From assembly GCA_017430325.1 (NCBI GenBank), contig JAFRNE010000003.1, forward strand, positions 1-64,000: 64,000 nt of DNA, given 5' to 3'. The notes below the pieces were generated by a model. It was given only the letters and a program-made list of their open reading frames with translations. It did no database searches and was not told where the DNA came from. A program made the translations under genes and the position numbers. The DNA is from Eubacterium sp. (GTDB taxonomy: Bacteria; Bacillota; Clostridia; Lachnospirales; Lachnospiraceae). Positions 7,609 to 16,971 of the stretch are shown here, piece after piece. Every line of letters begins with the position of its first letter. The stretch's first letter is position 1.

Positions 7609-10191
7609 ATGGCGGCATTTGATGAGATATGTTCGGGGATTCCGATGATGGATGAGGCACTGCAACATATTAGGCTGGGGGATAATGTTGTATGGCAGGT
7701 GCCTTCGCTGGATGAGTTCAAGGTTGTTGCGGAACGTTTTGCAGAGCAGGCGATCGCAGACAAGAGAAATCTGATATATGTTAGATTTGCGGAGCATGAG
7801 CCGATACTCACTCCGAGGGAGGGGCTGAGGATCGAGAAGGTTGAGCTTTCGCACAGATTTGAGACCTTTACGGTTGATATACACAATCTGATAGAGCGGG
7901 AGGGGAAGGATGCATTTTATGTATTTGACTGCCTCTCTGAACTGGAGGCGGCGTGGGCGACCGACCTTATGATGGGCGATTTCTTTCACCTGACCTGCCC
8001 GTATCTGTTTATATTGGATACGGTGGCGTACTTCCCACTGATCCGCGGCAGGCATTCCTTTGATGCGATTGCGACGATCAGGGACACGACGCAGCTCTTC
8101 CTGGACATATATTCTGAGCCGGGAAGGCTTTATGTGAGGCCGATGAAGGTGTGGAAGAGGTATTCGCCGACTATGTTCCAGCCGCATGTCTTAGAGCCGG
8201 AAAGCGGTGGCTTCAAGCTGCTGTCGGATGGTGCGGATGTGAGCCGTTTCTACAGTGTTTTGAACAAGGCTCTGTTTGGCGGCATCGACCAGAATCTGGA
8301 CAGTTGGGAGAGATTCTTCAAGACTACCAAGAGGCGTTATCTGTCGGGAGAGGATGTTACGGAGGCCTGCTCGCGAATATGCAACATCATGCTTTCAAGG
8401 GATGAGCGCATGCGAAAGCTGATCAAGGCCAACTTCCGCCCGGAGGATTATTTTGAAATACACGGCCGCCTGATCGGCACCGGAATGATAGGCGGCAAGG
8501 CCTGCGGTATGCTGACGGCCCGGAAGATCATCGAGAATAGTGACCCGGAACTTTTCAGCCGGCTTGAGCCACATGATTCATTTTACATCGGTTCGGATGT
8601 ATTCTACTCGTTTATTGTCGATAACGGCTTCTGGGACCTGAGGGTGCACCAGAGGACGGAAGAAGGGTATTTTGACCTGGCGCAGGAGTTTGCGGAGAAG
8701 CTTATGACCGGAACCTTCTCAAGCCGTATAGAGACTGAGCTTCGGAGGATTATCGATTATTACGGAAATGATCCGTTCATATGCCGTTCGAGCTCGATAC
8801 TTGAGGACGGCTTCGGCAATGCTTTTGCGGGCAAATATGAGTCAGTATTCTGCGGAAATATAGGAACTCCGGAGGAACGTCTGGAGGAGTTTGAACGGGC
8901 AATCAAGGAGGTTTACGCAAGTACCATGAGCTTTTCGGCGCTGGACTACAGAAAGCGCCGCGGACTTGACAAGAGAGATGAGCAGATGTCTATACTTGTG
9001 CAGCGTGTTTCGGGTTCGCGCTATAACGGCTTCTTCATGCCTTGTGCTGCGGGCGTCGGATATTCCATGAGCCCTTACAGGATAGGAAATCAGAAGTCGG
9101 AGTCGGGCATGCTCAGGCTTGTTATGGGCCTGGGCACAGGAGCGGTTGATCGTCGTACGGGCTCATATCCGCGAATGGTTTCGCTGGATGCACCGCAGAA
9201 GATCATTCACACGACTATGTCCGACAGGCAGCAGTATTCGCAGAGGATAGTTGATGCGGTAAGCCTTGAGACCGGCAGGGTTGAGGGCTTTGATCCGCTG
9301 AAGATAAGCGAGGCATTTCCGTATTATCAGAAGAAGAATCTGTATTCACACAATACCAATACCGAGAGGATGTTCAGAGAACGTGGGCAGAAAAGGGAGG
9401 TCCTTTACGTTTCGTGCGACGGACTTACGAAGAATGAGCAGCTTATGAAGGATATGGAGCGAATGCTGGCGCTGATCCAGGAACATTACGAATACCCTGT
9501 GGACACTGAGTTTACGATCAATCTGTCGCAGGATGGCAGTTATGTTATAGATCTTCTTCAATGCAGGCCGCTGCAGCTGACGCAGGACGGCGATAAGGTT
9601 GAGTTCCCTGCGGAGGTGGAGGAGGACAAGGTTCTTCTTGAGACTAAGGGCGTGTCCATGGGCTTTTCGCGGAAGATCAAGGTTGATGTCATCGTCTATA
9701 TCGATCCAATCGCGTACTACAATATGCCGTACCGTCAGAAATACGATATCAAGAAGGCGCTTTCAGACGTGAACTGGTATTACCGAGGCAAGGGGAAGAA
9801 GCTGGTGCTTCTGACGCCGGGCAGGATATGCACCTCTTCACCGGAGCTTGGCGTTCAGTCGGCTTTCGCGGATATCAGTGAGTTTTCGGTGATTGCCGAG
9901 GTTTCTGAGACCAAGGCCGGATATATACCGGAGCTGAGCTATGGTAGCCACATCTTCCAGGATCTTGTTGAGGCGGGAATACTATATACGGCTGTATTTG
10001 AGGGAAGCCATACCAAAGCTTACCGGCCGGAAGCTATCTGGGAGGACGATGCGGCTAAAGATGTGACGGCTGATATAACTAAGCTTGCCGATGAGCACGT
10101 GGGAATAATCAGAGTTTATGACTGCTCAAAGGCGGATGTGACGCTTTATTATGATCTGACGGAGGAGAGACTGTTGATAACTAAAGAATGA
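7609..10191 (+). CDS. PEP/pyruvate-binding domain protein with degenerate KaiC-like N-terminus
   Basis: This is an 860-residue cytosolic protein. Residues 1 to about 190 follow a RecA/KaiC-like layout (GIPMMDEALQHIRLGDNVVWQ ...), but the P-loop GxxGxGKS is absent, so nucleotide binding there is doubtful. From about residue 285 a pyruvate phosphate dikinase/PEP synthase ATP-binding domain starts (GRLIGTGMIGGKACGM). It continues with FICRSSSILEDGFGNAFAGK from 390 and closes with DLLQCRPLQ at 648-656. The phosphohistidine and PEP-binding domains of true dikinases are missing. About 200 further residues follow with no recognised domain. The start ATG follows GGGAGG (7594-7599). A phosphotransfer or ligand-sensing role is plausible but unproven. 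Confidence 0.75.
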   Translation: MAAFDEICSGIPMMDEALQHIRLGDNVVWQVPSLDEFKVVAERFAEQAIADKRNLIYVRFAEHEPILTPREGLRIEKVELSHRFETFTVDIHNLIEREGKDAFYVFDCLSELEAAWATDLMMGDFFHLTCPYLFILDTVAYFPLIRGRHSFDAIATIRDTTQLFLDIYSEPGRLYVRPMKVWKRYSPTMFQPHVLEPESGGFKLLSDGADVSRFYSVLNKALFGGIDQNLDSWERFFKTTKRRYLSGEDVTEACSRICNIMLSRDERMRKLIKANFRPEDYFEIHGRLIGTGMIGGKACGMLTARKIIENSDPELFSRLEPHDSFYIGSDVFYSFIVDNGFWDLRVHQRTEEGYFDLAQEFAEKLMTGTFSSRIETELRRIIDYYGNDPFICRSSSILEDGFGNAFAGKYESVFCGNIGTPEERLEEFERAIKEVYASTMSFSALDYRKRRGLDKRDEQMSILVQRVSGSRYNGFFMPCAAGVGYSMSPYRIGNQKSESGMLRLVMGLGTGAVDRRTGSYPRMVSLDAPQKIIHTTMSDRQQYSQRIVDAVSLETGRVEGFDPLKISEAFPYYQKKNLYSHNTNTERMFRERGQKREVLYVSCDGLTKNEQLMKDMERMLALIQEHYEYPVDTEFTINLSQDGSYVIDLLQCRPLQLTQDGDKVEFPAEVEEDKVLLETKGVSMGFSRKIKVDVIVYIDPIAYYNMPYRQKYDIKKALSDVNWYYRGKGKKLVLLTPGRICTSSPELGVQSAFADISEFSVIAEVSETKAGYIPELSYGSHIFQDLVEAGILYTAVFEGSHTKAYRPEAIWEDDAAKDVTADITKLADEHVGIIRVYDCSKADVTLYYDLTEERLLITKE

Positions 10192-10275
10192 TTTTGATTG
10201 ATTTTATCCCTGTAAATAGTTACAATCTCCTTAGAAGCAAGGTGGTTTTGCAGCTCGAACAAGGAGGGGTAGCGC

Positions 10276-10911
10276 ATGGAAAACAATACAAAGGCAATGT
10301 ACAAGCTGTCATACGGACTTTTTATATGCACAGCTGTTGAAGGGGAGAAGATGAATGGCTGTGTGATAAATACAGCTGCTCAGATCGCATCGGAGCCGAA
10401 CCAGATATCGGTTGCGATTAATAAGGCAAATTATACACATGACATGGTGATGCGCACAGGTAAGTGCAATATTTCTGTTATCAGCAATGAGGCGGATTTT
10501 GAGCTGTTCAAGCATTTCGGTTTTCAGTCGGGACGCGACGTGGACAAGTTCGCTGATTATCCGAAGGAGTCATATGCTATGGCTGAGAACAGCATTCCGT
10601 ATATCACAGCAGGCACAAATGCGTACTTCTCACTTAGCGTACGTCAGACTGTAGATCTCGGCTCGCATACGCTTTTCATCTGCACGCCGGATTTTATGAC
10701 GGTGCTTTCGGACGTTTCGTCATGCACATATGAGTATTATCAGAATAATATCAAGCCGAAGCCACAGGCTGTCGGAACAACGCCGAAGGGTGAGACTGTA
10801 TGGCGCTGCACGATCTGCGGTTATGAATACGTTGGCGAGGAGCTGCCGGATGATTTCATCTGCCCAATCTGCAAGCACCCGAAGGCTGACTTTGAGAAGG
10901 TTGTAAGATGA
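10276..10911 (+). CDS. Flavin reductase-rubredoxin fusion (high molecular weight rubredoxin type)
   Basis: Residues 1 to about 150 form an FMN-binding flavin reductase-like domain (YGLFICTAVEGEKMNGCVINTAAQIASEP...). Residues 172-211 are a rubredoxin with C178xxC181 and C196xxC199 holding one iron. Such fusions in anaerobes pass electrons from NAD(P)H through flavin to rubredoxin partners that reduce oxygen, peroxide or nitric oxide. AAGGAGGGG at 10260-10268 precedes the ATG. The stop overlaps the next start (ATGA), so translation is coupled to the sugar transferase, although the functions seem unrelated. No flavodiiron partner is present in this window. Confidence 0.9.
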   Translation: MENNTKAMYKLSYGLFICTAVEGEKMNGCVINTAAQIASEPNQISVAINKANYTHDMVMRTGKCNISVISNEADFELFKHFGFQSGRDVDKFADYPKESYAMAENSIPYITAGTNAYFSLSVRQTVDLGSHTLFICTPDFMTVLSDVSSCTYEYYQNNIKPKPQAVGTTPKGETVWRCTICGYEYVGEELPDDFICPICKHPKADFEKVVR

Positions 10912-11582
10912 AGTTTCGTAAATGGGAAGAACTTCCGAGGTGGATGCAGACACCGGAGGTTGAAGAGTATTACAAGGTTTTAAAGAAAAAGAATATACAG
11001 CTTAAGGTGAAGAGACTCTTTGATGTTATATTTTCAGCCTTGTTACTGCTCATAACGTTGCCGGTTTTTCTGGTGATCTCGATCATGATCGTCGTTGATT
11101 CACGTGGAGGGATATTCTTCAGGCAGAAGAGAGTTACGACCTACGGCAAGGTGTTCAGGATCCACAAGTTCCGCACCATGCAAAGGGGCGCTGAGGAAGA
11201 AGGAAGCATCATCGCTCGTGATGAGGACGACAGGATCACACGCGTCGGAAGGATGTTGAGACGCTGCCGCCTCGACGAACTGCCGCAGCTTATAGATGTT
11301 CTTAGGGGAGATATGAGCTTTGTCGGTCCGAGACCGCAGTCGGTAGTTTTCGTGAAGCATTTCTCGAAGGAGGCAAGAGCTGTATTTCTTGTGCCGGCAG
11401 GCATAACATCGGAAACGACCCTGCAGTACATGAATGAAGGCGAACTTCTCGCGGGAGCGGAGGATATCGATGAGGCTTATATCGAGAAGGTGCTTCCGGA
11501 GAAGATGAGGCTGCAGTTGGAGGAAATACGCAATTTCAGCCTGCTGCACGACTTGAAGACTCTGTTTAAGACTGTATTCTAA
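10908..11582 (+). CDS. Bacterial sugar transferase (undecaprenyl-phosphate glycosyl-1-phosphate transferase type)
   Basis: This 224-residue membrane enzyme is predicted to load the first sugar-phosphate onto undecaprenyl phosphate for surface polysaccharide synthesis. It has one membrane segment at about residues 37-64, then the family signature FRIHKFRTM near 83, LRRCRLDELPQL near 118 with the catalytic Asp-Glu pair, and GDMSFVGPRP. It is the short monotopic (PglC-like) form with an N-terminal cytosolic extension. The start overlaps the previous stop by four bases. No polysaccharide cluster follows; a terminator lies directly downstream, so it stands apart from other glycosyltransferases. 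Confidence 0.9.
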   Translation: MKFRKWEELPRWMQTPEVEEYYKVLKKKNIQLKVKRLFDVIFSALLLLITLPVFLVISIMIVVDSRGGIFFRQKRVTTYGKVFRIHKFRTMQRGAEEEGSIIARDEDDRITRVGRMLRRCRLDELPQLIDVLRGDMSFVGPRPQSVVFVKHFSKEARAVFLVPAGITSETTLQYMNEGELLAGAEDIDEAYIEKVLPEKMRLQLEEIRNFSLLHDLKTLFKTVF

Positions 11583-11645
11583 GCTGATTGTTTACGAGAC
11601 TGGTACACAATCTCAGAAAATACACGATATACTGTAGTTATTATT

Positions 11646-11682
11646 AACCGGTGTTCATAGAAATATGGACGCCGGTTTTTTA
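11646..11682 (+). terminator. Rho-independent terminator after sugar transferase
   Basis: The stem ACCGGTGTTCAT / ATGGACGCCGGT (G-U pairs allowed) has a loop of about six bases and is followed by a run of T at 11676-11681. Confidence 0.85.
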
Positions 11683-11771
11683 ATTGTTAATTATATTAAA
11701 CTGGTTCGGCAAAATAAATAATTATATTATACAAAAGACGAAATATTTATAAATAATAGATAAAAATTGTA

Positions 11772-11800
11772 TTGAAAAATAAAGGCCCTCATGTTATCAT
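11772..11800 (+). promoter_or_regulatory. Promoter of the galactoside operon
   Basis: TTGAAA at 11772-11777, a 17 bp spacer, and TATCAT at 11795-11800, with an extended -10 TG at 11792-11793. Transcription should begin near 11807, giving a leader of about 140 bases before the TetR gene. The stretch 11583-11949 holds only the terminator, this promoter and the repeats next to it; no coding sequence was seen. Confidence 0.65.
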
Positions 11801-11874
11801 GGAAACTAGAAAACGAGAAACGGTTTCCAAACTAAAGAGTTTCCGACAGGATTCTGTAATATGATCAGGAAACC
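11801..11874 (+). promoter_or_regulatory. Cluster of GTTTCC/GGAAAC half-sites, probable operator
   Basis: Four copies of one hexamer occur: GGAAAC at 11801-11806, GTTTCC at 11823-11828, GTTTCC at 11839-11844, GGAAAC at 11868-11873. The first two are inverted to each other. GAAACGGTTTC (11817-11827) is an almost perfect palindrome around one base. The cluster begins directly after the -10 box, where a repressor would block initiation. The TetR protein encoded just downstream is the obvious candidate; a LacI/CcpA-type protein is an alternative because of the AACGGTT core. Confidence 0.55.
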
Positions 11875-11949
11875 AATAAACGATTACATGTTACGAATAA
11901 TGATAATGGTTACTAATCGGTGGTTTGATCTGAGAAGGGAGGCGATAAA

Positions 11950-12591
11950 GTGACAGCAAAGAAGGATAAAGTCGAGAAGGTTGAAACAGCTGAAATGATC
12001 GAAATGTATAAGACTGTGCTCAAGCTTTTCGGGAAAAAAGGCATAAAGTTTACGATGGATGATATAGCCCGCGAGCTTAAGATCAGCAAGAAGACTATCT
12101 ACGTAAGCTTTAAGGATAAGGAAACGCTTTTTATAGCGACTGTCGATTACTTATTTGATTCAATAAAGGAAGCAGAAAGCAGTGTGGCTGAGGATACAAC
12201 GCTTACAACAGTAGAGAAGCTTGAGAAGCTGATGGGCGTCATGCCGGACAGCTACAAGGATATCAATTTTGCAGAACTGTACGTACTTAAAGATAAATAC
12301 CCGAAGATCTATAAGAGGGTGTCCAAGAGGCTTGAGAGCGGCTGGGAGATCACGATAGCACTGCTGGAAAAGGGAATGCAGGAGGGCACCATAAGAAGGA
12401 TTCCTATACCGGTATTTAAGACGATGTTTGAAGCAACACTGGAGCATTTCTTTGAGCAGGATGTATTGGTGAAGAACAAGATTTCCTATGGCAAGGCGCT
12501 TCAGAATGTGATAGAGATACTGCTTTACGGTGTAGCAACCGATAAGGCGAGAAGCTATGAGTTAGAGAACGGAAAAGTACTTAGTGCTTAA
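11950..12591 (+). CDS. TetR/AcrR family transcriptional regulator
   Basis: This 213-residue regulator has an N-terminal TetR helix-turn-helix at about residues 18-65 (KGIKFTMDDIARELKISKKT, then IYVSFKDKETL) and a helical ligand/dimer domain. The start is GTG at 11950, preceded by AAGGGAGG (11935-11942). It is the first gene of the galactoside operon, 11 bp ahead of the GH2 gene, and probably regulates itself and the operon through the GTTTCC cluster. The inducer is presumably a galactoside or its breakdown product, which is inference from neighbours. Confidence 0.85.
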   Translation: MTAKKDKVEKVETAEMIEMYKTVLKLFGKKGIKFTMDDIARELKISKKTIYVSFKDKETLFIATVDYLFDSIKEAESSVAEDTTLTTVEKLEKLMGVMPDSYKDINFAELYVLKDKYPKIYKRVSKRLESGWEITIALLEKGMQEGTIRRIPIPVFKTMFEATLEHFFEQDVLVKNKISYGKALQNVIEILLYGVATDKARSYELENGKVLSA

Positions 12592-12602
12592 GGAGGGGCG
12601 AA

Positions 12603-15095
12603 ATGGCAAGAGTTTATATTAATGATAACTGGGGATTTACAGAGGAGTTCACAGAGGATCTGAACTTCAGCAGCTGTAACGTACCGATGCGGGAGGTTCG
12701 TATACCACATACAGTAAAGGAGCTTCCGTTCAATTACTGCAATGAGAAGTCTTACCAGATGGTGAGCGGTTACAGAAGATTTATCGATGCATCAAATCTG
12801 TGGAAGGATAAGACTATACTCCTTACCTTCGAGGGTGTAGCTCATAAGGCTGAGGTTTATCTGAATGGTGAGAAGATCGCAGAGCATAACTGCGGCTATA
12901 CATCATTTACTGTTGATATCACTGAGAACCTGATGCTGGGCTGGAAGAACGTTCTGGTAGTTAAATGCGACAGCAGAGAGAGCCTCAATGTGCCTCCGTT
13001 CGGTTTTGTTATCGACTATATGACCTATGGCGGTATTTACAGAGATGTTTATCTGGATATCAAGGATAAGAGTTATATAAGCGATGTATTTGCTAAGCCG
13101 ACTATTCCTGAGGGCACGGTACTTCCGGGCGAGATCAGAAGCACCGAGAAGATGAATACAAGAGTTCGTGAATACGAAATGAATGCCTATGTTGAGGCAG
13201 ATGTTATGATAGAGCAGCCTTTCAACGGTCTTGAGATATCTGCAGAGCTTACCGATGCTGAGGGTAAGAAGCACGGCGAGAAGAGCTTTGTTATCGAGAA
13301 GGTTAAGGAGGATGCAGGAAAGAACTATTCTGAGAACTTCCGTATAAAGCTTGATGCTGCGGCTGTTAAGCTCTGGGATGTAACCCTTCCGACACTTTAC
13401 ACCTTCAAGGTGAAGCTTTCTGCAGGCGATACGGTTATCGATGAGAAAGAGATGAAGGTAGGCTTCAGGAAGTCTGAGTTCAAGAAGGAAGGCTATTTCC
13501 TGAATGGTCGTAAGCTGAAGCTCAGAGGTCTCAATCATCATCAGTGCTATCCGTATGTTGGTTATGCTGCAACGAAGTCACTGCAGGTTAATGATGCGGA
13601 TATCCTGAAATACGAGCTTGGTGTTAATGCAGTAAGAACCTCCCATTATCCACAGTCACATTATTTCATCGACAGATGCGACGAGATAGGCCTCCTGGTA
13701 TTCACAGAGATGCCGGGCTGGCAGCATATCGGCGACAATGACTGGAAGGCACAGGCAGTTGAAAATACACGTGATATGGTACTTCAGTACAGAAATCATC
13801 CATCTATCATCCTCTGGGGCGTACGTATCAATGAATCCAAGGATGATGACGAATTCTACGAGAGAACAAATGAGGTCGCTCACAGTCTTGACCCTACAAG
13901 ACAGACCGGCGGCGTTAGAAACTTCAAGAAAAGCCACCTTCTTGAAGATGTTTATACCTACAATGATTTCAGCCATATCGGTACAAATGAAGGCGTTGAG
14001 AAGAAGAGCGCAGTTACCTCCGATATGGAGAAGCCTTTCCTCGTAAGCGAATACAATGGTCATATGTTCCCTACAAAGACCTTCGATAACGAGGAGATAA
14101 GGCTTGAGCATGCTATGAGACATGCGAACGTTCTTGAGACCGTCAGTGCAAATCCGGACATTGCGGGAAGTTTTGCATGGTGTATGTTTGACTACAATAC
14201 CCATAAGGATTTCGGCAGCGGCGACAGGATCTGCTACCATGGCGTTATGGATATGTTCAGGAATCCTAAGATCGCAGCGGCTGTTTACAGTATGCATCAG
14301 TATTCAAGACCGGTTCTTGAGGTTGCTTCTTCAATGGATATCGGTGAGCATCCTGCAGGAAACCGCGGAAATATCTACATCTTCACAAACGCTGACAGTG
14401 TGAGGATGTACAAGAATAATGTATTTATCAAGGAATACAGCAATGCTGATTCTCCTTATAAATACATGAAAGTTACACCGATACTCATCGATGATTACGT
14501 TGGAGGCCAGCTTGAGAAGAATGAGGGCTTCACGAAGAAGCAGGCTCAGGACGTTAAGGAGCTGCTCAACTACATCGGACGCTTCGGAATGGTAAATATT
14601 CCTGTGACAGTTAAGGCTAAGATGGCAAAGGTTATGGCCCTTTACCATATGAAATACGAGGACGCTATCGACCTCTATGGCAAATATGTCGGCAACTGGG
14701 GCGGCGAAGGAGCTGTCTTCAGATTCGAAGCGATAGTAAGAGGCAGAGTAGTTAAAACAGTAGTAAAGACAACAGTTGATACACTTCACATAGAGGCTTC
14801 GGCTGACCATACAGAGCTTGTTGAGGGAACAACCTATGATATGGCAGCTGTAAGGATCAGGGTATGCGACCAGAATGGAAATGTTGTACCATTCTTCAAC
14901 ATACCGCTTCCGATGAAGCTTGAAGGTCCGGCAGAGCTTGTAGGACCATCGGCAGCTTATATAGCCGGTGGAATGGGCGGAACCTACATCAGGACTAAGG
15001 GTGAAGAAGGAGACGTTAAGCTTACTATAGCTATGCCTGAGGGCTACGAGGGAGAAGTATCACTCGATCTTACTGTAACAAAGCAGGGGAGATAA
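12603..15095 (+). CDS. Glycoside hydrolase family 2 (beta-galactosidase/beta-glucuronidase type)
   Basis: This 830-residue retaining glycosidase has the GH2 order: sugar-binding jelly roll (about 1-165), Ig-like domain (about 170-290), TIM barrel (about 295-590), and extra C-terminal beta domains ending with an Ig-like region. The acid/base is Glu411 in WGVRINES and the nucleophile is Glu483 in VSEYNG. There is no signal peptide, so it acts in the cytosol on imported sugar. The conserved FHH-type loop appears as LRGLNHHQCYPYVG. AGGAGGGG (12590-12597) gives a strong ribosome site. Together with the GPH symporter and GH36 enzyme it points to beta- and alpha-galactoside use; beta-glucuronidase specificity cannot be excluded from sequence. 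Confidence 0.9.
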   Translation: MARVYINDNWGFTEEFTEDLNFSSCNVPMREVRIPHTVKELPFNYCNEKSYQMVSGYRRFIDASNLWKDKTILLTFEGVAHKAEVYLNGEKIAEHNCGYTSFTVDITENLMLGWKNVLVVKCDSRESLNVPPFGFVIDYMTYGGIYRDVYLDIKDKSYISDVFAKPTIPEGTVLPGEIRSTEKMNTRVREYEMNAYVEADVMIEQPFNGLEISAELTDAEGKKHGEKSFVIEKVKEDAGKNYSENFRIKLDAAAVKLWDVTLPTLYTFKVKLSAGDTVIDEKEMKVGFRKSEFKKEGYFLNGRKLKLRGLNHHQCYPYVGYAATKSLQVNDADILKYELGVNAVRTSHYPQSHYFIDRCDEIGLLVFTEMPGWQHIGDNDWKAQAVENTRDMVLQYRNHPSIILWGVRINESKDDDEFYERTNEVAHSLDPTRQTGGVRNFKKSHLLEDVYTYNDFSHIGTNEGVEKKSAVTSDMEKPFLVSEYNGHMFPTKTFDNEEIRLEHAMRHANVLETVSANPDIAGSFAWCMFDYNTHKDFGSGDRICYHGVMDMFRNPKIAAAVYSMHQYSRPVLEVASSMDIGEHPAGNRGNIYIFTNADSVRMYKNNVFIKEYSNADSPYKYMKVTPILIDDYVGGQLEKNEGFTKKQAQDVKELLNYIGRFGMVNIPVTVKAKMAKVMALYHMKYEDAIDLYGKYVGNWGGEGAVFRFEAIVRGRVVKTVVKTTVDTLHIEASADHTELVEGTTYDMAAVRIRVCDQNGNVVPFFNIPLPMKLEGPAELVGPSAAYIAGGMGGTYIRTKGEEGDVKLTIAMPEGYEGEVSLDLTVTKQGR

Positions 15096-15105
15096 TACCG
15101 TAACG

Positions 15106-15140
15106 CAGCGCGTAAGTCTGTGAAGGGACATTGCGCGCTG
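15106..15140 (+). other. Intercistronic hairpin between GH2 and transporter genes
   Basis: CAGCGCG at 15106-15112 pairs perfectly with CGCGCTG at 15134-15140. There is no T-run after it, so it is more likely an RNA-stability or processing element that sets different levels for enzyme and transporter than a full terminator. Confidence 0.6.
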
Positions 15141-15171
15141 TGTATGATAATTAGATTTTTGGAGGATTATT

Positions 15172-16971
15172 ATGAATCTGACTTTTAAAGAAAAAGCTGC
15201 TTACGGTCTTGGAGCCGTAGGTAAGGATATGGTATATATGCTCTCGGCAAGCTATGTACTTTATTATTTTCAGGATATACTTGGCGTAAGCGCTATCGCC
15301 ATGGGTGTTATACTTCTTGTTGCTCGTATTTTCGATGCATTTAACGATCCTATCATGGGAATCATCGTTGCGAAGACGAAGACGAGATGGGGCAAGTTCA
15401 GACCTTGGCTGCTTATCGGAACCATCACAAATGCAGTTATCCTTGTGCTTATGTTCTCTGCACCGCCTTCCCTTGACGGCGGCGGACTTGTGGCTTACGC
15501 AGCAGTGACTTACATACTCTGGGGCGTAACCTACACTATGATGGATATACCTTACTGGTCAATGATCCCTGCCTTCACTAAGGGCGGTAAGGAGAGAGAA
15601 GGTCTCTCAGCTCTTGCACGTTCCTGCGCAGGTGTGGGCTCTGCGATCGTGACCATCATCACAGTTATGGCTGTTTCTGCTATAGGTACCGCTATGGTCG
15701 GCAGAAATAATGATAATATCACTAAAGTTTACGATACGATGGATAATAATATCGCGGCTTATGTTGTACGCCTTGATGACGACAGCAATCCTACCTCTGA
15801 TGTTTCACTTTTCCTTAACGGCTTTAATGAGATAGTTATTACTCTTGAAGGACCTGAGAAGGTATTTAAGGATAAGGTGGTTTTCACAAGCGATAACTCA
15901 GATTGCAAGATCAATCTCAACGGTGTAGAGCCGAAGACAAGCAAGGTTGAATACGTTATGGATTCTGCGGATGCACTTGAAGCGGGGCTTGTATTCTATG
16001 TGGATTCGGATGCTTATAGTAAGATCACGGAAACAGGCTCTTTGAACGGAACTCTGACAATGACTTCAAATATCGAGGTGGAGAGAGTCGGTTTCAAGTA
16101 TTTCTCTATGGTGATCGGCGTACTCTTCGTACTCTTTATCTTCGTGACCTGCGTATGCATCAAAGAGAAGTCGTCAGTTGATATGGAGACTGCGTCCGTT
16201 GGACAGATGTTCAAGGCACTGATCCAGAATGACCAGGCGATGACGATAGTTCTTACAATCGTCCTTGTAAATACAGCAACCTACATCACCTCGAATCTCC
16301 TTATCTATTTCTTCAAATACGATATCGCAGGTTCAAACTGGCAGGGCAATTATACACTTTTCAATACCTTCGCAGGCGGAATACAGATACTTGCAATGAT
16401 GATCCTGTTCCCTCTGCTTAGAAAGGCATTTAATACACTGAAGATATTCTACATAGCTGTATTTTCGGCAATCGGCGGCTATGTCATCCTTCTGGCAATG
16501 GCGCTTGCAGGAAATAAGAATGTATTTCCGTTCTTCGTACCGGGCTTCTTCATCATGGGCGCAGTCGGAATACTGAACGTTATTGTTACTATCTTCCTTG
16601 CAAATACTGTTGATTACGGCGAGTTTAAGAATAACAGAAGAGACGAGTCGGTTATCTTCTCGATGCAGACCTTTGTGGTTAAGCTGGCTTCAGGTATAGC
16701 GGCACTGGTTGCTTCAATCTGCCTGACAGTCTTCAATATTCAGGATACAAGTGATAAAGAGCTTACTTACAAGGCACTTTTAGAGAAGGTAGAGAACCTC
16801 AGAAATAATGTGGTTGAGAAGATTGATTCAAGCGCAGTTACCGGACTTAGAATGGTTATGACGCTGGCGCCGATCGTTGTGCTCATAATCGCGCTGCTGG
16901 TATTTAAGGCTAAGTATAAGTTGACTGACGAGAAGCTTGAGGAGATTTCGAGGGAGATACATCAGAATTGA
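15172..16971 (+). CDS. GPH-family sugar:cation symporter (MelB-like) with extracytoplasmic insert
   Basis: This 599-residue member of the glycoside-pentoside-hexuronide:cation symporters has about 12 membrane segments. Family marks include YGLGAVGKDMVYML at the start, ARIFDAFNDPIMGIIV, TRWGKFRPW and NTVDYGEF. It imports galactosides with Na+ or H+, inferred from operon partners. Unusually, about 128 residues (about 177-305), rich in Asp, Asn, Ser and Thr and without membrane segments, are inserted between two membrane helices, on the outer face by topology. Ordinary relatives are about 450-500 residues long. GGAGG (15161-15165) precedes the ATG. The stop overlaps the next gene's start. Confidence 0.9.
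   Translation: MNLTFKEKAAYGLGAVGKDMVYMLSASYVLYYFQDILGVSAIAMGVILLVARIFDAFNDPIMGIIVAKTKTRWGKFRPWLLIGTITNAVILVLMFSAPPSLDGGGLVAYAAVTYILWGVTYTMMDIPYWSMIPAFTKGGKEREGLSALARSCAGVGSAIVTIITVMAVSAIGTAMVGRNNDNITKVYDTMDNNIAAYVVRLDDDSNPTSDVSLFLNGFNEIVITLEGPEKVFKDKVVFTSDNSDCKINLNGVEPKTSKVEYVMDSADALEAGLVFYVDSDAYSKITETGSLNGTLTMTSNIEVERVGFKYFSMVIGVLFVLFIFVTCVCIKEKSSVDMETASVGQMFKALIQNDQAMTIVLTIVLVNTATYITSNLLIYFFKYDIAGSNWQGNYTLFNTFAGGIQILAMMILFPLLRKAFNTLKIFYIAVFSAIGGYVILLAMALAGNKNVFPFFVPGFFIMGAVGILNVIVTIFLANTVDYGEFKNNRRDESVIFSMQTFVVKLASGIAALVASICLTVFNIQDTSDKELTYKALLEKVENLRNNVVEKIDSSAVTGLRMVMTLAPIVVLIIALLVFKAKYKLTDEKLEEISREIHQN

Noticed and set aside
7609..8180. KaiC-like circadian or RecA-type ATPase function for the N-terminus of the 860-residue protein
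   Set aside because: No Walker A sequence is present, so an active P-loop ATPase cannot be supported.
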